Positions 47,514-59,626 are shown, counted from the first letter of the stretch. The stretch: 64,000 bases of DNA from Homalodisca vitripennis (GCF_021130785.1 NW_025776250.1:172828-236827), one strand, 5' to 3'. Notes: generated by a model not told the origin, from the sequence alone. A program made the numbers and translations.

Positions 47514-49795
47514 GTTCTTGTATAACCTCTTCCTGCAAAGAGAATTAATAATCTAGTAGTCGAGACGCACTTTTAATTGTACAGGCACACAACCTGGGGT
47601 TTTTTTATTGGTAGATTAATTTCTTTTACGATTAAAATCGATTGTCAACCACAATAGTTTTTGTGGAAATAAAAATGAGTGGGTTTCAAAAGGGGTTAAA
47701 AATCTGAAACGATATTCTTCCCCAATCATCCTTTTTTTGGCTTGACACATAGATATATTCCCAACGGTTGGACTCTTATATAATATATTTTAAATCACCT
47801 AAACATAAACAGACCCTTAAGTTGTCAACGTTCACTCTCTCTATCCTTATATGATGGTTTTTTTGGAGAGTATTGAGCTAGAAAAATATATAATCTGGTG
47901 GAAACTTATCGTTTCATATTTTAATCCTTACGAAGGAGGAAATCAATTTGACATTCACCAAATGTAGAAAGGTTGTCTACCGATTTTTTTCCTTCCTTTT
48001 TCAATGTCAAGAAAACCCAAGCTGTGTGCATATAACATGTAAATTGGCTCAATTAACCCTTAATTTCATTGTGGAAAGCAACCAGAAACAATTAGAAATA
48101 ATAGTTTCAAAATTAAAATAAGTATTTATGGAAAACTCTCAGTATTAGAACTTTCCTCAATGAATGTTTCCATGTAATGAGTCAATATTTGTTTCAACAA
48201 GAAATGCTTCCTGAAAAAAAGGTATTTTTCTGTTATTAGGGTTCTAATTTTTGATACAGATTTTGTTTTTGCTCCGGACTGCAATACCTGTAGTGTAACT
48301 AAGAGAAAGATGAGGGGGCAGAACCACAAACCCCAAGTTCTAAATTATTTTTAAAACTCGTATAAAATCAACCTTACTTGCTTAAAATACTATTTAAATG
48401 TTTTTATTTGAATTTAAGCTATTTAATGTATATGTTTTTAGATTTATTCTCCCCAGTGTGGTGAGCTATTCATCAGATCCATCCTCCCTAAGCCAAGTAC
48501 TAGTTACGCTGCTGCTCTATGGGAAACAGTTATCATACACTGAAAAATAGTTAGCTTAAAAACATTTCTTCTATATATTTACTATTTTAAAACACGTTTG
48601 TTGATGGTTCTGTTAAATAAAGAAAAAACCTGAAGAAACAGTGGTGGACAAACATTCCACGCGGATAAACGTTGCAATGCAGTTGAACGCACTCGCCTGT
48701 AAACTTCTTTTTGTTCCACCCACAAGTACATACCTAGTGGCTTCATGCTTTCTTTAAAAGTGATTATGATGCTACATTTTCCTTCCCATAGGGAAAATAA
48801 CGAATAATATTATTTCTCTCTCCCACGTCTTAAACTTTCTCTACACTCATTTTTTATATAAATAAAAAAAGATATAGTTCTTGCTTATAACTTTCTATGG
48901 AATGGTACATACGGTGCATTTTGTCAACCATAAAAGAATAATCGCTTATCAGGGCTTTGAGCATAAAGCTCAAATATTCTTTCAGCAAGACAATCGCTTA
49001 CCGTATTACCTTCGTGCATAAATTATTATTGTAAAAAATCATTTTTAAATGCAGGCTCAATATCATCCTTGGTTATTTTCAAATTTGATACCCACTTAAG
49101 ATTTCAGTAAACTGAAGAACTGTTACTTCTTAAATTGTAACGGGATTTCATACTGTGATAGTTTGTTACAATGCACCAACAAAGAAGTTTCACAGAACAT
49201 GGAGTACCACAAGTCCTTGACTGCTTTTAACTTTGGTTAATTTGTAATAAGCATTTGTGAACTTCTTGGGATTTAAAAAGTTGTATACACTTAGTTTGTT
49301 AAGCATTTTTAGAATAAAGTCGTAAATAAAAATAACGGTCAGAACTCTCCCTCTACCATAACACAGAAGGTGCGGTTTAAGAAACCTCCACGACCCTTGA
49401 ATTATTTAATTCAACGTGGAGTATTTTAGGCATCATATTATGTCACTTCCGAAAGCTTGATGATATCAGTTGCAAGATCATGTTAAAAATGATTCCTAAA
49501 ACAAACCAAGGTTTTTAAAGTAAAATAATAAAAAAATTAATATAAAATTATCTTTTGCATTTAGATAACAATGGAAGATAATTAAGAGGCATTTCGTTTC
49601 TCATTGAAGCCGTTTTTTAGTATGATAGAAAAATTTCAGAAGGATATGGAAATTGATTTTTCCTCACATAAACAAAAGAACAAAACTAAAATATTAAATC
49701 AATAAGATTAACATTTTAAAGTCCGAATTAATTGAGGAGTGGGGTAATTTATGGTACACGAAAAATATTTTCTTTTCCACTAGACTATAATTAAA
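47514..49795. other. AT-rich stretch, unassigned
   Basis: A GC-richer piece at 48440-48530 contains CCTAAGCCAAGTACTAGTTACG. A piece near 48290-48330 carries AGTGTAACTAAGAGAAAGAT on the other sense. They may be a diverged transposon end. GATAAACGTTGCAATGCAGTTGAACG near 48664 resembles GATAAACGTCGCAGTGCACT near 15819. Confidence 0.35.
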
Positions 49796-49799
49796 TAGC

Positions 49800-51200
49800 A
49801 TTTCTTGGCTGAGCATTATCGAAGTCTATCACTCGAGAGGCTAGAAAAAATTATTTCTGCATGTCCGTCTGTTGCATTGTAGTACTTTCCATAGCTCACC
49901 GAAACTTTTATTATTGGAACATTGCTATGATATATAACTTAATGTTTCAAACATAGGAATGAATAATGTGGTATAAGATAAGTCGATAAAGATTTCTTCT
50001 CTAAACTTGTAATTTTTCATTAAAGTAAACAAAAATAAATTCTATGAGACGCATGCACACCATGGAATTGTGCTGAGCGTCAGTGAAACCTATCACTGAG
50101 TTGGCTGACAAAAGTTTTCCCTTTTCTGTCAGGGCATGTAAACATTGATTATCTGTATGATTATTGGTATGTCAATTGGTCCGCAGGATATCTCGCCAAT
50201 CGGTCTAGAGGTTTGACATTTTGCAGGAAACCTCAGCGAAGCCTGTTGCGCGACAGGTGGTGTGCCGCACTCTTACCTTGTAAATAGTTTTTAGAGGGAA
50301 AGTGAACATAATGGTTAAATAAATCTTTAATAGGGAAAAATTTAATTAATTGATTCACAAGAATTTATTAACTTGTGAATAAAAATATTCACCAACTAAT
50401 ATACAATTTAAAAAGTACCATCAAATCCCACTCACACAAACAGTAATAAATAATAGGGAGTGAATATGCAAAGAATACCCCAGAGGTATGTTGAAATGTC
50501 CAATAGCAAAATTAATCATCGTTATCAAGCCTTCAATAATGGATTGATTGCCTCATTCATCACTAATTGATTTGTTTCCCGATAGCTGAAATATCTGAAA
50601 GTAACATGAATAACGAATTAGCCGAGATATTTTATACTGAATTGTAAATTGGTGAAATGTGTTTGAACATAACTATAAACCAAAACACGGAATAGAGATT
50701 GTTTTGTTAATTTCATTAGATACATTTTTAACATTCAACGTTTATTTTTATCGGTTGTTTAACCATACGCGATTTTTAATTAATGGGTAACTTAAAATTC
50801 ACGAGAGCTTTAGGTTTTAACATTCTAGTGAACTCAGTTACATTAATTTCGGCTATTTGGTTGAGGGTTAGCGAAGCCTATCACTTGAGGAGTGGATAAT
50901 TCTCATTTTTGTCTGTTGGTCCACACGATATATCGAAAACGATCTAACATATATCACGAAGGTTCATTTCTATACACAACAAGCAGCATGTGATGATTGT
51001 TAATGATCATTTCTGCATTGCTAATTGGTCCATAATTCAAAGATAAAATCAAAGAATAAATCAATTTCTAAACAAATTGAGTTTAGAATCTCAGTTGAAT
51101 GACGTTTAAACGTGTTACACATATAGCCTAAAATGAGCTATAGATATGAAATTTTGCATTCATGCTCAATGAAGCCTGTTACGTGACACGAGGTCTAGAG
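49800..51200. repeat. cluster of SINE-like fragments
   Basis: TTGGCTGAGCATTATCGAAG then TCTATCACTCGAG (49805), GTGCTGAGCGTCAGTGAAAC then CTATCACTGAG (50076), and TTTGGTTGAGGGTTAGCGAA then GCCTATCACTTGAGG (50855) are three same-strand copies of one core. Each is followed by a Sine-type TCTGT/GGTCC...ATATCTCG body. AACCTCAGCGAAGCCTGTTG then GCGACAGGTGG (50223) and CAATGAAGCCTGTTACGTGA (51167) mark downstream parts. Confidence 0.65.
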
Positions 51201-52080
51201 GTGTAAAGTAACTTACAGTACGTTTCATTAAGCTCTATGCATTACGTGAATTTCCAACGTACTGGAATAATACTAAAGTTGATTTTAAATTATCTACTGT
51301 AAAAATCTTGTGTTTAAATATCATCTTAGATTTTCACTCTTTCAATTATGTTAATCATTCTATTGTTTAACAGTATGTAGGCCTAGAATACTCACCGGTT
51401 TATTTTGTTTATCGCTGTATTATCCAAATCTAAAGCTTGAATTTTAGATAAATCCATGGCTTACTTTAAGCTACTGGAGATATAATATTAACAAACAGAG
51501 CAATGTGTAACGTATTATGTTACATTTATATTTTACTTATATAGCTAGTAATTTTTACATAGGCTACTAACTAAATTTAATTTTGATTTTAATATAAATG
51601 CAAATTTAACAGTTAAATACTAATATTTACTACTTTGAAGCCTGACAACTTTAAATAACGTTATAAGCCCAGTATCAATTCGTTAGTTTACTGCATAGTG
51701 GAAGTTATTTCATTATTAATATTTTATTCTTGCAAAAACCTAGTTTGTTTGATTCATATAACACACATTTAGTTCTGTTTGATAAATAACATGACTGGAA
51801 TGAATGTTTCTATCAAAAACGGTGAATATTGCAGACGTTTCAAACAATTTTGTTCAGTGTGTACCACATAATTAATACGTACATAATTAGTTTTTAGAGA
51901 AAAAATGCATGTAATTGTATATTTTTTAATACTATACACCTAAAATTACTCAGAGACTAATTTTGTTTAAAAATTGTACTAGTAAATATGCCTTATGATT
52001 TTATATTATTTTTAGTTTGCATAAAGATGTCTAATTCTGCGGTTTTCTTGTTGCTATCGTTGTTACCCATAAGAGCAGTA
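51201..52080. other. AT-rich stretch, nothing seen
   Basis: No feature is supported here. Confidence 0.4.
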
Positions 52081-52300
52081 AACATTTTTGCTAATTCTCA
52101 ACTAAATCCCATGGAATGACATCAATAACATCGAACTTGGTGTTGCTTATGCAGAAATGTAGATTCGTGCAAACCTTCAAGCCCATAATTGATTTGTTCT
52201 CTAGATATAGTGGGTAAAGACAGACACACACACACAAATGCAAATTTTCCAGCTCATTGATGATGATGAAGGCTTATCAACGCTTAGCTAATTACAGATA
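52080..52300. repeat. SINE-like dispersed fragment
   Basis: CTCAACTAAATCCCATGGAA then TGACATC (52088) is the inverse of GCATGTCATTCCATGGGATT then TGGCTGAG at 57712-57742. GATGAAGGCTTATCAACGCT then TAGCTAATTACAG (52263) is the inverse of the GCGAAGCCTATCAC core. Confidence 0.6.
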
Positions 52301-52542
52301 TTTTAGTTCTAAACGTACAAATAAGTACTATATTATGCTCAGATTCGAGAGAAAAATTATTTTTGGGAAGAAATGCTTGTAAATTTGTAACTAGCAATAG
52401 TTCATTCAATATTATCCCTTAAAACCACTCAGCGACTACGCGTAGTTTTTTTCGATGCTCGATTGTTTCTGGTCATGAGCAGAAACCGTAACCACGCAAT
52501 ATTTAAATAATTTCACAATCTTAGAGTTCGTAAATGTCTTAA

Positions 52543-53220
52543 CTAATTTTAAACGCAGAAGCCACACACTTAAAATAAATATACCAAGATGTATTTGGCC
52601 CATATCCACACTATTTAGACATGTTGTCTACTCCACCGAATCTAGAAACTAAGAGAACTTCCGTGTTAAAAAAAACTGCAGGAAAAGGACCGAAACTGAA
52701 ACTTAAACATCTATATGCGAAACGAAGACAAATTCTGCAGGGCGAATAAAAAACGTGGATACTCCATATTAACTTTTTAATGACCGCACCTAGAGAAACC
52801 AAACTCAGTATAAATATGTAGAATAAAAAACTGCACTTTTCCTTTATTATGACAAGATTACCCTTGAACTAAAATCCAAATTTTGGGGCCCAGCTTAATT
52901 AATTTAAAATTGTACCCCTGTCAAGTTACTTATCGTTAATGAAGGTTTTTAAGACACTTATAGCGGTCGCTATCTCAACCCTGTACAAAATGGTGACTAA
53001 TTATAAACGCAGAAATCACACGCTAAAAAAACATATCAAGATATATTTGGCACATTTCCACACTATTTAGACATGGCGTACACTCCACCGAATCTGGGAG
53101 CTAAGACACTTCCCGTGTTAAAAACTGCAGGGAAAAGAAGGCCGAAACTGAAACTGAAAACATCTAGAAGTTTGTAAAAATGAAAATAATTTCTGCAGGA
53201 CGAATATAGATGTATTCCAC
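52543..53220. repeat. dispersed element, duplicated in tandem (~448 bp apart)
   Basis: The block TTTAAACGCAGAAGCCACAC, then CCACACTATTTAGACATG, then CTCCACCGAATCT, then AAACTGCAGG appears at 52543-52745. It appears again at 52990-53205, preceded by TAGCGGTCGCTATCTCAACC and TACAAAATGGTGACTAATTA. The same block is found inverted at 56290-56710. No coding is recognised. Confidence 0.85.
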
Positions 53221-53462
53221 TATACTGTATATGTATAAACTAAACAAATCGGATATCGTAAATCTAGAATAAAATTAATTAGCTACACTAAAACACCAAT
53301 TAGAATAGTTTATGAATTATTTTTTAATTTAAAAAAAAATTAATTTCACTCACTTATATGCAGTCTGTTCATGATAATTATTCTACTCGTCATCATATTT
53401 ATTCTAGATTAACAGTACATAATAGATTTATTAGCATCGAACTGTATTGTTTCATTGTTCAG

Positions 53463-53604
53463 CTTCAGAAAGACGCTCCCAGGCTTGTGAAGCTGTTGTA
53501 ACACAATGTCAGAATGTTACAATAAGCTGACATCTGCAGATGGCTTACGGTTGTTGGCCAATTCTATTTGTTTACACAACGGAAACAGATTTGGAAATCC
53601 ATGT
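53463..53604 (+). other. possible isolated exon, unassigned
   Basis: A T-rich tract ending ATTGTTCAG precedes this segment, and ATGT/GTAAGC follows it, so both splice signals look good. An ATG at 53506 opens a frame to the donor (MSECYNKLTSADGLRLLANS...), but no frame is open from the acceptor, so it could only be a first coding exon. No domain is recognised and no partner exon is seen. Chance is a serious alternative. Confidence 0.15.
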
Positions 53605-54109
53605 GTAAGCCTAAACCTTTGTTTACATTACTTACATTACAAATACGATATACTAGTTTTATTTTTCAAAATTATAAACGTATTACTTATAACTATCTGT
53701 GTTCCGTGTAAATTAGCAAAATTAGCAACATTGCACTCTTGGGTCCTTTCCAAAACATTATCTAGTTTGTTTACACGTTAATTATCTGATGGGTCGATTC
53801 CAACAATCGATGTCTCGAATTTGGTGGTATCGATATATCAATTACTTACGATTCCCACGGCTCTTCACACGATATTCTATACGAAAAACTATAGTATCTT
53901 TCATAATGAATAGTAAATAAAAGTTAGTGAATCTAGTTACAATCTAATACTAATAATTAAATCTGCATTAATTATTATGACAATTATTAATTCCATTTCA
54001 AAATTTAGATTTTCAATTCAGCTTATATGTTCTACTAAAATCGCTGTCTAGTGAAAATCAAAGGTCGTGGCTCAAATTGTTTTTGGTACCTATACGATCT
54101 GAGAGTTAC

Positions 54110-54830
54110 AATGCTGTATTAGTTCTATGGTCCAATGAAAACCATTTGATCAATAAGTAAACGTCCCTTAGAATATTTTGTATGCACGCGATATACAGAA
54201 AGTACCACAACCATTCTTGTAAGATCTTCCAGCAGTTCGTGCTCGATAGGTTCGTCCCTTTATATCTGTCGGAGTGTACTTTGAGGGACCATTCTACATC
54301 AAAACAGATCAACTATGGAAACCACAAATAAGTAAAGCCTACTTATGCTTGTTTGTTTGTATATGCACCAAGGCATATCATCTAGAAGTTGTGTTCGACT
54401 GAAGCATTTTTATTAGATTTTCAGTGATCTATCTCTCGAAGAGGTCTTTGTAAAAGATGTCTACAGTGACCGAGGAGACAGTTTTGTCAGTATTAAGAAT
54501 GAAGTACAAGCACTACTTCCCCAGTCTAGTACAGTTGTAGAGAATTAGTAGTAGAAAACTAAACACAATCCTTCTACCGAAGAAATCAGTTGGTATAGAT
54601 TCAATCCAACATATGCCCCGAATTTCGGAAGAACTTTTAAATCGTGTATCAAGACATCTAAACACCATCTCAACCGAGTGATTGGGGAAAGATATTAACT
54701 ATGGAAGAAATCACTAATCTCTTCATCTACATTGAAGCAGTCCTGAATTTAAGACCTTTTGTAGCCATGTCTATATGTAATTACAACCAGAAATTTTCTC
54801 TCAGGGAAACTCCTGTTAAATTACCCTCTT
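54110..54830 (+). pseudogene. BEL/Pao LTR-retrotransposon integrase relic
   Basis: In plus-strand pieces I read IQKVPQPFL-stop-DLPAVRAR, then RPFISVGVYFEGPFYIKTDQ, ISKAYLCLFVCICTKAYHLE then VVFD-stop, DVYSDRGDSFVSIKNEVQAL, RFNPTYAPNFGRTFKSCIKT then SKHHLNRVIGERY, and after a +2 frame change LTMEEITNLFIYIEAVLNLR then PF. The order matches the integrase of BEL/Pao elements (DLPxxRV, VGVDYAGPF, KAYxALFVCxxTKAxHLE, YSDxGTNFV, PHFGGLWExxxKSxKHHLxRV, LTxEE, IEAxLNSRPL). Of the catalytic triad, the first Asp is replaced (VYF) and the Glu after FG is lost; the middle Asp in YSD remains. There are stops and frameshifts. No LTRs are identified nearby. Confidence 0.88.
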
Positions 54831-56289
54831 CAGTGTAACTCGCCTTGAACTCGCTGGCAAAGTCTCCAGGAAATGAAGCAACGTTTCTGGAATCTTCGGA
54901 ATCAAGTGGAATTCCTAACTTGTTGACAACCATTGATCAAGGAATTCTTATTATCATTAAATATTTGAACGTACCTCCACAGGCTTGGAATTTGGGCTGA
55001 ATTGAAATAACTTTACCTGGACAGGACAAAATTGTACGAGCGGCTAAAATTAAAATTGCAAGAGGAGCTACAACTCGTCCGATTTCCAAACTGTACAAAC
55101 TTCCTATCTTATCTATATTATCGGTTTTATTTTTTTGTATCTTATCTACTGTCAAAAATTAGATTTAGATAGGTGGTAATGTATAATTCGCCTTAATTTG
55201 GACATATTAAAATACTTGACAGTGGTCTGAGATAACTCAATCTTTTCTGAGCTGGTGTAAACACCCAAGAGCCACAAAACATATGTTGCAAACCCATTAT
55301 TGTGTTTTATAGTTATTGTTTTGTAGATATTATCTGTTTGGTTAAAAACTAATGTAATTTAACTCCCGCTTGCTAGTTTTACATCAATTTCAAGTTTAAA
55401 ACGTTTTATTTTTATTATATCTTTTACGGTAGAATAAATTAAATTTAATAGCTTTATTCAACATATTAGAATTGACAAGCCTAAATTTTTAGAGACCTTT
55501 AACACAAATCTTTCTAATTTAAGTAAATTTTTAACGAAATTATTACAGTTAAAATAATTTCTGAATATATTTTATAGCATGTTCTACTTACTGAAATTGC
55601 ACATATTATATATTATTTCAACGGAAAATAAACCAAAACATAAGTTTATAAGTCAATATGAAACAAATATTGTTATTTTATTTTTAAGGTAGTGACCTTA
55701 TTTTTAGAATACTTGCTACTTCATATAAATGCGTAATGTTAAATAAATTAAGTTTTTAATTTATCTGTTATATTCTTTCCGCAAATACTACTAAACTTCA
55801 TATGTAATCAGTTTAAATTAATCATGATTCATTTTTCACAGACCCGAATGTTTTAAAGAGAGGCAGCAAGATAAACATTACAATCATAAAACCTCCAACA
55901 ACAGACATCTACTGGCGAGTGTATGGTTTGACACAGACAGCTGATTAGGTAGTGATAACGTGTACATTGTGGCCATGACAGTGCGATTGCTGGAGAACAC
56001 AAAGCTGTTACGACATTTGACATGTTACCCAGCTTTGTCTCTTTACAAACGGCTAACACGATACTATGCACAACACTGTTAATGCCGATTAAAAAAATAC
56101 GAAATATATTAGACAATTGCCCTCACAACAGTACTGAGTAACCAGTACTTCTAAAGTGTATAATATTACAAAATATAAATTATTAATTTAAAATAAACAC
56201 ACAAAAAATAAACAAAATAAGTTAGCCCTATTACTTATTTGTGACTCAAAAACCAATACACTGTTTTCCTTAGCCTTTATGTATTGATA
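54831..56289. other. AT-rich stretch, no supported gene
   Basis: Minus-strand open frames at 54937-55155 and 55853-56116 (87 codons, MSNIFRIFLIGINSVVHSIV...) have no recognisable domain. The 55.85-kb frame lies in a slightly GC-richer patch. Confidence 0.4.
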
Positions 56290-56710
56290 TATAAGTTTAA
56301 GCGTGTTACGTCATCATTTAGAAATAGTCACCATTTTGTACTGGGTTGAGATAACGACCGCTATAAAGTCTCTTAAAAATCTTCAAAACGACAAGTAACT
56401 TGACAGAGGTTTAAATTTAAATTTAGTTGGGCCCCAAAATGTTGTACTTTGGTTCAAGGGCAATTTTGTAATACTAACCGAAACGTTTAGTTTTTTACCC
56501 TAAAGATTTATACTGAGTTTAGGTTTTTTAGGTGCGGTCATTAATAAGTTAATATGGGGTTTTTATTCACCCTGCAGAAGAGGTCTTCGTTTCGCTTCTA
56601 GATGTTTTAAGTTTCAGTTTCGGTCTTTTTCCTTTCGGTTTGTAACACGGGAGGTCTCTTAGCTTCTAGATTCGGTGGAGAAGACATCTTGTCTCAATAG
56701 CGTGGATAGA
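56290..56710. repeat. inverted copy of the 52543-53220 element
   Basis: CACCATTTTGTACTGGGTTG then AGATAACGACCGCTATA is the inverse of TATAGCGGTCGCTATCTCAA then CCCTGTACAAAATGGTG at 52960-52990. The match continues through GGGCCCCAAAATG, TTTATACTGAGTTTAGG, GGTGCGGTCATTAATAAG, CACCCTGCAGAAG and TTCGGTGGAGAAGACATCTT. Confidence 0.85.
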
Positions 56711-56855
56711 GGTTATCGCTTTGCGTGAAATTGTTATAGCCGGACCTAGCCTCTGTAAATGTCCTCGTGCTTCTGAGTTTTATAATTAGGCCGAGTTATA
56801 ATTCCAAATTCAATGTGACAAAAACAGATCTCCGGAAGGGTTACTTTTATAAATT

Positions 56856-57335
56856 ACTAGCTGTTCCCCGCGGCTTCGCACGCTTTTTGTAAGCTTTGCT
56901 CGTGTATGAGCACTTCTGGTTCAAGTGAATTATATTGTCAACGCCGATGTAGAGTTTACCTTGTTGACACTATCAAGAAAATCTGCCAAAAGTGTATGTT
57001 TATAGCCATTGTACACGTACATGTGCTTAATAATAAAGTGGTCTAACATTCAAGCTATAAGGCCAAACAGAAATTCATTTGAAAGACAAATATCCATAAA
57101 AACTTAGCGCCTTCACATAGTGTGTGGTTATTATACACAACTATCTCGTAATTGTAGTTTAAAATGTGCAGGCGCTTTGATAACTTATATATTTTGCAGC
57201 GCCTTCTGGTCGTGAGTTACATCAATGGGCATAGCGTATAAGCCTTCTACGTGGAAAAATACATATACATACAAATTTTCATAATGATCGGTCAAATAGT
57301 TTCTGAGTCTATAAAGGACAAACACACAAACATTC

Positions 57336-57392
<57 letters not shown>

Positions 57393-57393
57393 T
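56856..57393. mobile_element. retroposon of the GCGGCTTCGCACGC family
   Basis: Starts ACTAGCTGTTCCCCGCGGCT then TCGCACGC. Ends GGGCATAGCGTATAAGCC, CATAATGATCGGTCAAATAG, AACACACAAACATTC, then an expanded (AT)n run and AGAT. Same head and tail as the 36952-37875 copy. The (AT)n tract (about 57341-57391) is the tail grown into a microsatellite. Confidence 0.7.
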
Positions 57394-57554
57394 AAGTCTG
57401 TGAAATTCTTTAAATATTGCAGATACGGTTTCTGTTCATAACTACAAACGTCGTGCATCGACAAAAATACGCGTAGTTTCTGAGTGGTTTTTGGCGTATA
57501 TTACTCAAATAATCTTGATTGTGAGCATACAATATTAGTAAACCTAAACCATCT

Positions 57555-57800
57555 GTAATTGGCTGAGAGTTAACGAAATCTCTCTATCACTCAAAGGACT
57601 GGAAGTATGTGTCTATCTGCCCGCACGATATCTAGAGAATAAATAAACTATAAGCTTTAAATTTTGCACAAAGATAAATTCTTTTATAAGCAACATTGAG
57701 TTCGATGATGGTGCATGTCATTCCATGGGATTTGGCTGAGAGTTAGCGAATATTTTTACATTGCTCTTATGGGTAACAAGAATGGCAACGAGAAAAATCG
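57555..57800. repeat. SINE-like dispersed fragment
   Basis: CTGTAATTGGCTGAGAGTTA then ACGAAATCTCTCTATCACTC (57549), CGCACGATATCTAGAGAAT (57622) and TCATTCCATGGGATTTGGCT then GAGAGTTAGCGAAT (57718) are in the same orientation as the 49.8-51.2-kb copies. Confidence 0.6.
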
Positions 57801-58435
57801 CAGAATAAATTAATTTTTATGCAAACTCACCATATTACGTCATATAGAAAATTTGACATGTCACACAGAGACACACGTGGCCTAGAATTATCTGAATACA
57901 ATGACATAAAAACTTGAAATTCTCCATGCAAACTCACCGTAGGTGTTACACTACGTCTTGTTTTGGGCAACACAAAATATCTTTTTTTATAAATTAGTAA
58001 TACGGAAACATAAACTTCTTAAAGAAATCACATTTTACTGTTAAATAAGAAACAAGAATACAGCTGGAGTTATAAGTTTTTAATGAAATAAGACAAAGTT
58101 TAATGAGACGACAGGTTTAAATGAAAACTGAATTATGTATTAAAATTTTGAAATACAGCACTAAGTGAAGCAATTTTCTTTCAATTCGAACTCTAAGCGA
58201 AGTTAAATGGCAATTTAATAACAAGCTCTTTCCTTAGTTAACAAGAGAACTACAGAACCCGTTCTCGTAGAGTAGTGCTGCAATTAAAACGTAATTTATA
58301 GTTACTTTTAGTCGATGAACATTTAGAGATTTTAAGTTGACTGCTGTGTTAATCCGATTCAACATTCTTGATGTATACTCTCTAATTACGTATATTAATT
58401 TTGATGAAGTTGCACCTAATTAGTAACAAGAAAAG
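57801..58435. other. AT-rich stretch, nothing seen
   Basis: No feature is supported. Confidence 0.4.
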
Positions 58436-58437
58436 AT

Positions 58438-58574
58438 TATATATATATATATATATAATACATTAATTTGGTATATATATACATATATAAACATATGTAT
58501 ATTAAGTTGTTTATTTATTTATTATATAAAATAAAATTAATTTTCAAAAAATGGTTCTACCGTACTATTAGTTA

Positions 58575-58611
<37 letters not shown>

Positions 58612-58636
58612 TATATATATATATATATATATATAA
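58438..58636. repeat. three (TA)n microsatellite runs
   Basis: (TA)n tracts occur at about 58438-58457, 58580-58610 and 58612-58636, the last interrupted by ACTATATATA. Confidence 0.9.
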
Positions 58637-58669
58637 TCTAAAGAGTAAGTAATGGAAGTACCATGACTT

Positions 58670-58990
58670 TTACCCTATTGTAGGGGTAAGGCTACGGTTT
58701 TCTAACCGAGAGATCACGGGTTCGATTCCCAGGTGGGTTAATAGAAATGTTCAAATAGGTTTGAACCATTTTACCTTAAAAATGTAAATGTGACCGTTCA
58801 TAATGTTGTTATAGCCAGAAAACCCTTAAAATGTGTTATATATCCTTTATATTTGATACTTCTTTTGAAAGAATGCCTCACCAAACATGCTTGCTATGCG
58901 TATAATACTAACTAATCTTAGGCTTTAGACATATAATAGCTTATGAGAAAAATATTTCATTAGATGCGAAAGCTGTTGGAACTTGTTAGG
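58670..58990 (+). mobile_element. tRNA-like SINE head with body
   Basis: GTAGGGGTAAGGCTACGGTT then TTCTAACCGAGAGATCAC and a perfect B-box GGTTCGATTCC (58719-58729) form a tRNA-like head. Its anticodon arm (CGGTT...AACCG) leaves a loop of unusual size, and the 5' acceptor strand does not pair, so it is not a working tRNA gene. The body, including GCCTCACCAAACATGCTTGC then TATGCG at about 58874-58900, recurs at 59345-59370. Confidence 0.6.
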
Positions 58991-59279
58991 TTGAAACTGC
59001 GCGCTAACTATTCCCTAACGAAAGTTATTATAAATATATTACATAAAGTAGAAAACTCGTTAAGTAATCTCTGGCGATAATAAAAACTTCAAACATTTAC
59101 ATCTTAAAAATAATCAAAAGTAGGTCATTACCAGAAGAGTCAAATGCATTTTAGGTTTGTACTAAGTTAAAACATTCAGCATAGAGGCGCTGCTGTGTCT
59201 ACAAATCATGGCACAGACCTAGCTTTACTACTCAATCATTAATTTCTACCAAACAGTACTCACATGGCCTATTTTTAAG

Positions 59280-59400
59280 TCATAGGATCAAGGTAATCAA
59301 TTATAAGATCTATATTCTGAAAATTTTATTTCCCCTTTGAAAACATGGCTCACCAAACATGCTCGCCATACGTAGAAAACTAACTGTTCTTGAGGCTACA
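59280..59400. repeat. second copy of the tRNA-like SINE body
   Basis: TGGCTCACCAAACATGCTCG then CCATACGTAGAAAACTAACT matches 58874-58915. It overlaps the presumed 3' UTR of the neuroligin-like gene: the minus-strand AATAAA at 59330-59325 lies in it. Confidence 0.65.
59325..59330 (-). promoter_or_regulatory. poly(A) signal AATAAA
   Basis: AATAAA on the minus strand, 85 nt after the TGA stop at 59415. It is the first canonical signal after the stop and lies inside the SINE-like body. The signal is a candidate only. Confidence 0.5.
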
Positions 59401-59414
59401 ATAGCAACAAAAGG

Positions 59415-59533
59415 TCAGCTGGAGTCAGCGGCGAACTGATCGTCGTCCACATCCGTCAGCAGCTGAGGCACCAGGTTCAGCCAGAAGGACAATCTGTGCG
59501 CTCGATAGTGGTTTCTCAATCTGGGCTTGGAAT
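59415..59533 (-). CDS. terminal coding exon, neuroligin-like cholinesterase-family protein
   Basis: The exon follows a strong acceptor (TACTGTCCGCAG). With the last base of the previous exon it starts D-SKPRLRNHYRAHRLSFWLNL, then VPQLLTDVDDDQFAADSS and a TGA stop. KxRxxxHYRAHxxxFWLxLVPxL after a K.LxFD junction is the conserved close of the extracellular cholinesterase-like domain in neuroligins. Neuroligins bind neurexins across synapses through that domain. Family proteins normally continue with a stalk, a transmembrane helix and a PDZ-binding tail. Here the frame stops 15 residues later, with no donor site in between, so this copy would be soluble or is truncated. The phase-1 junction fits the exon at 59627-59742 exactly. 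Confidence 0.78.
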
Positions 59534-59626
59534 CTGCGGACAGTAGGGAACAATGGTACGTGAAACACTGAGGAACTTAACTAATAACAGTATCAGTAAA
59601 CCAATAAAACTGTTGTGAAACCTCAC

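Noticed and set aside
55853..56116. 87-codon minus-strand open frame
   Set aside because: No domain, partner exon or conserved motif; recorded only as unexplained.
58670..58742. Functional tRNA gene
   Set aside because: The B-box is good, but the acceptor arms do not pair and the anticodon loop has the wrong size, so it is scored as a SINE head.
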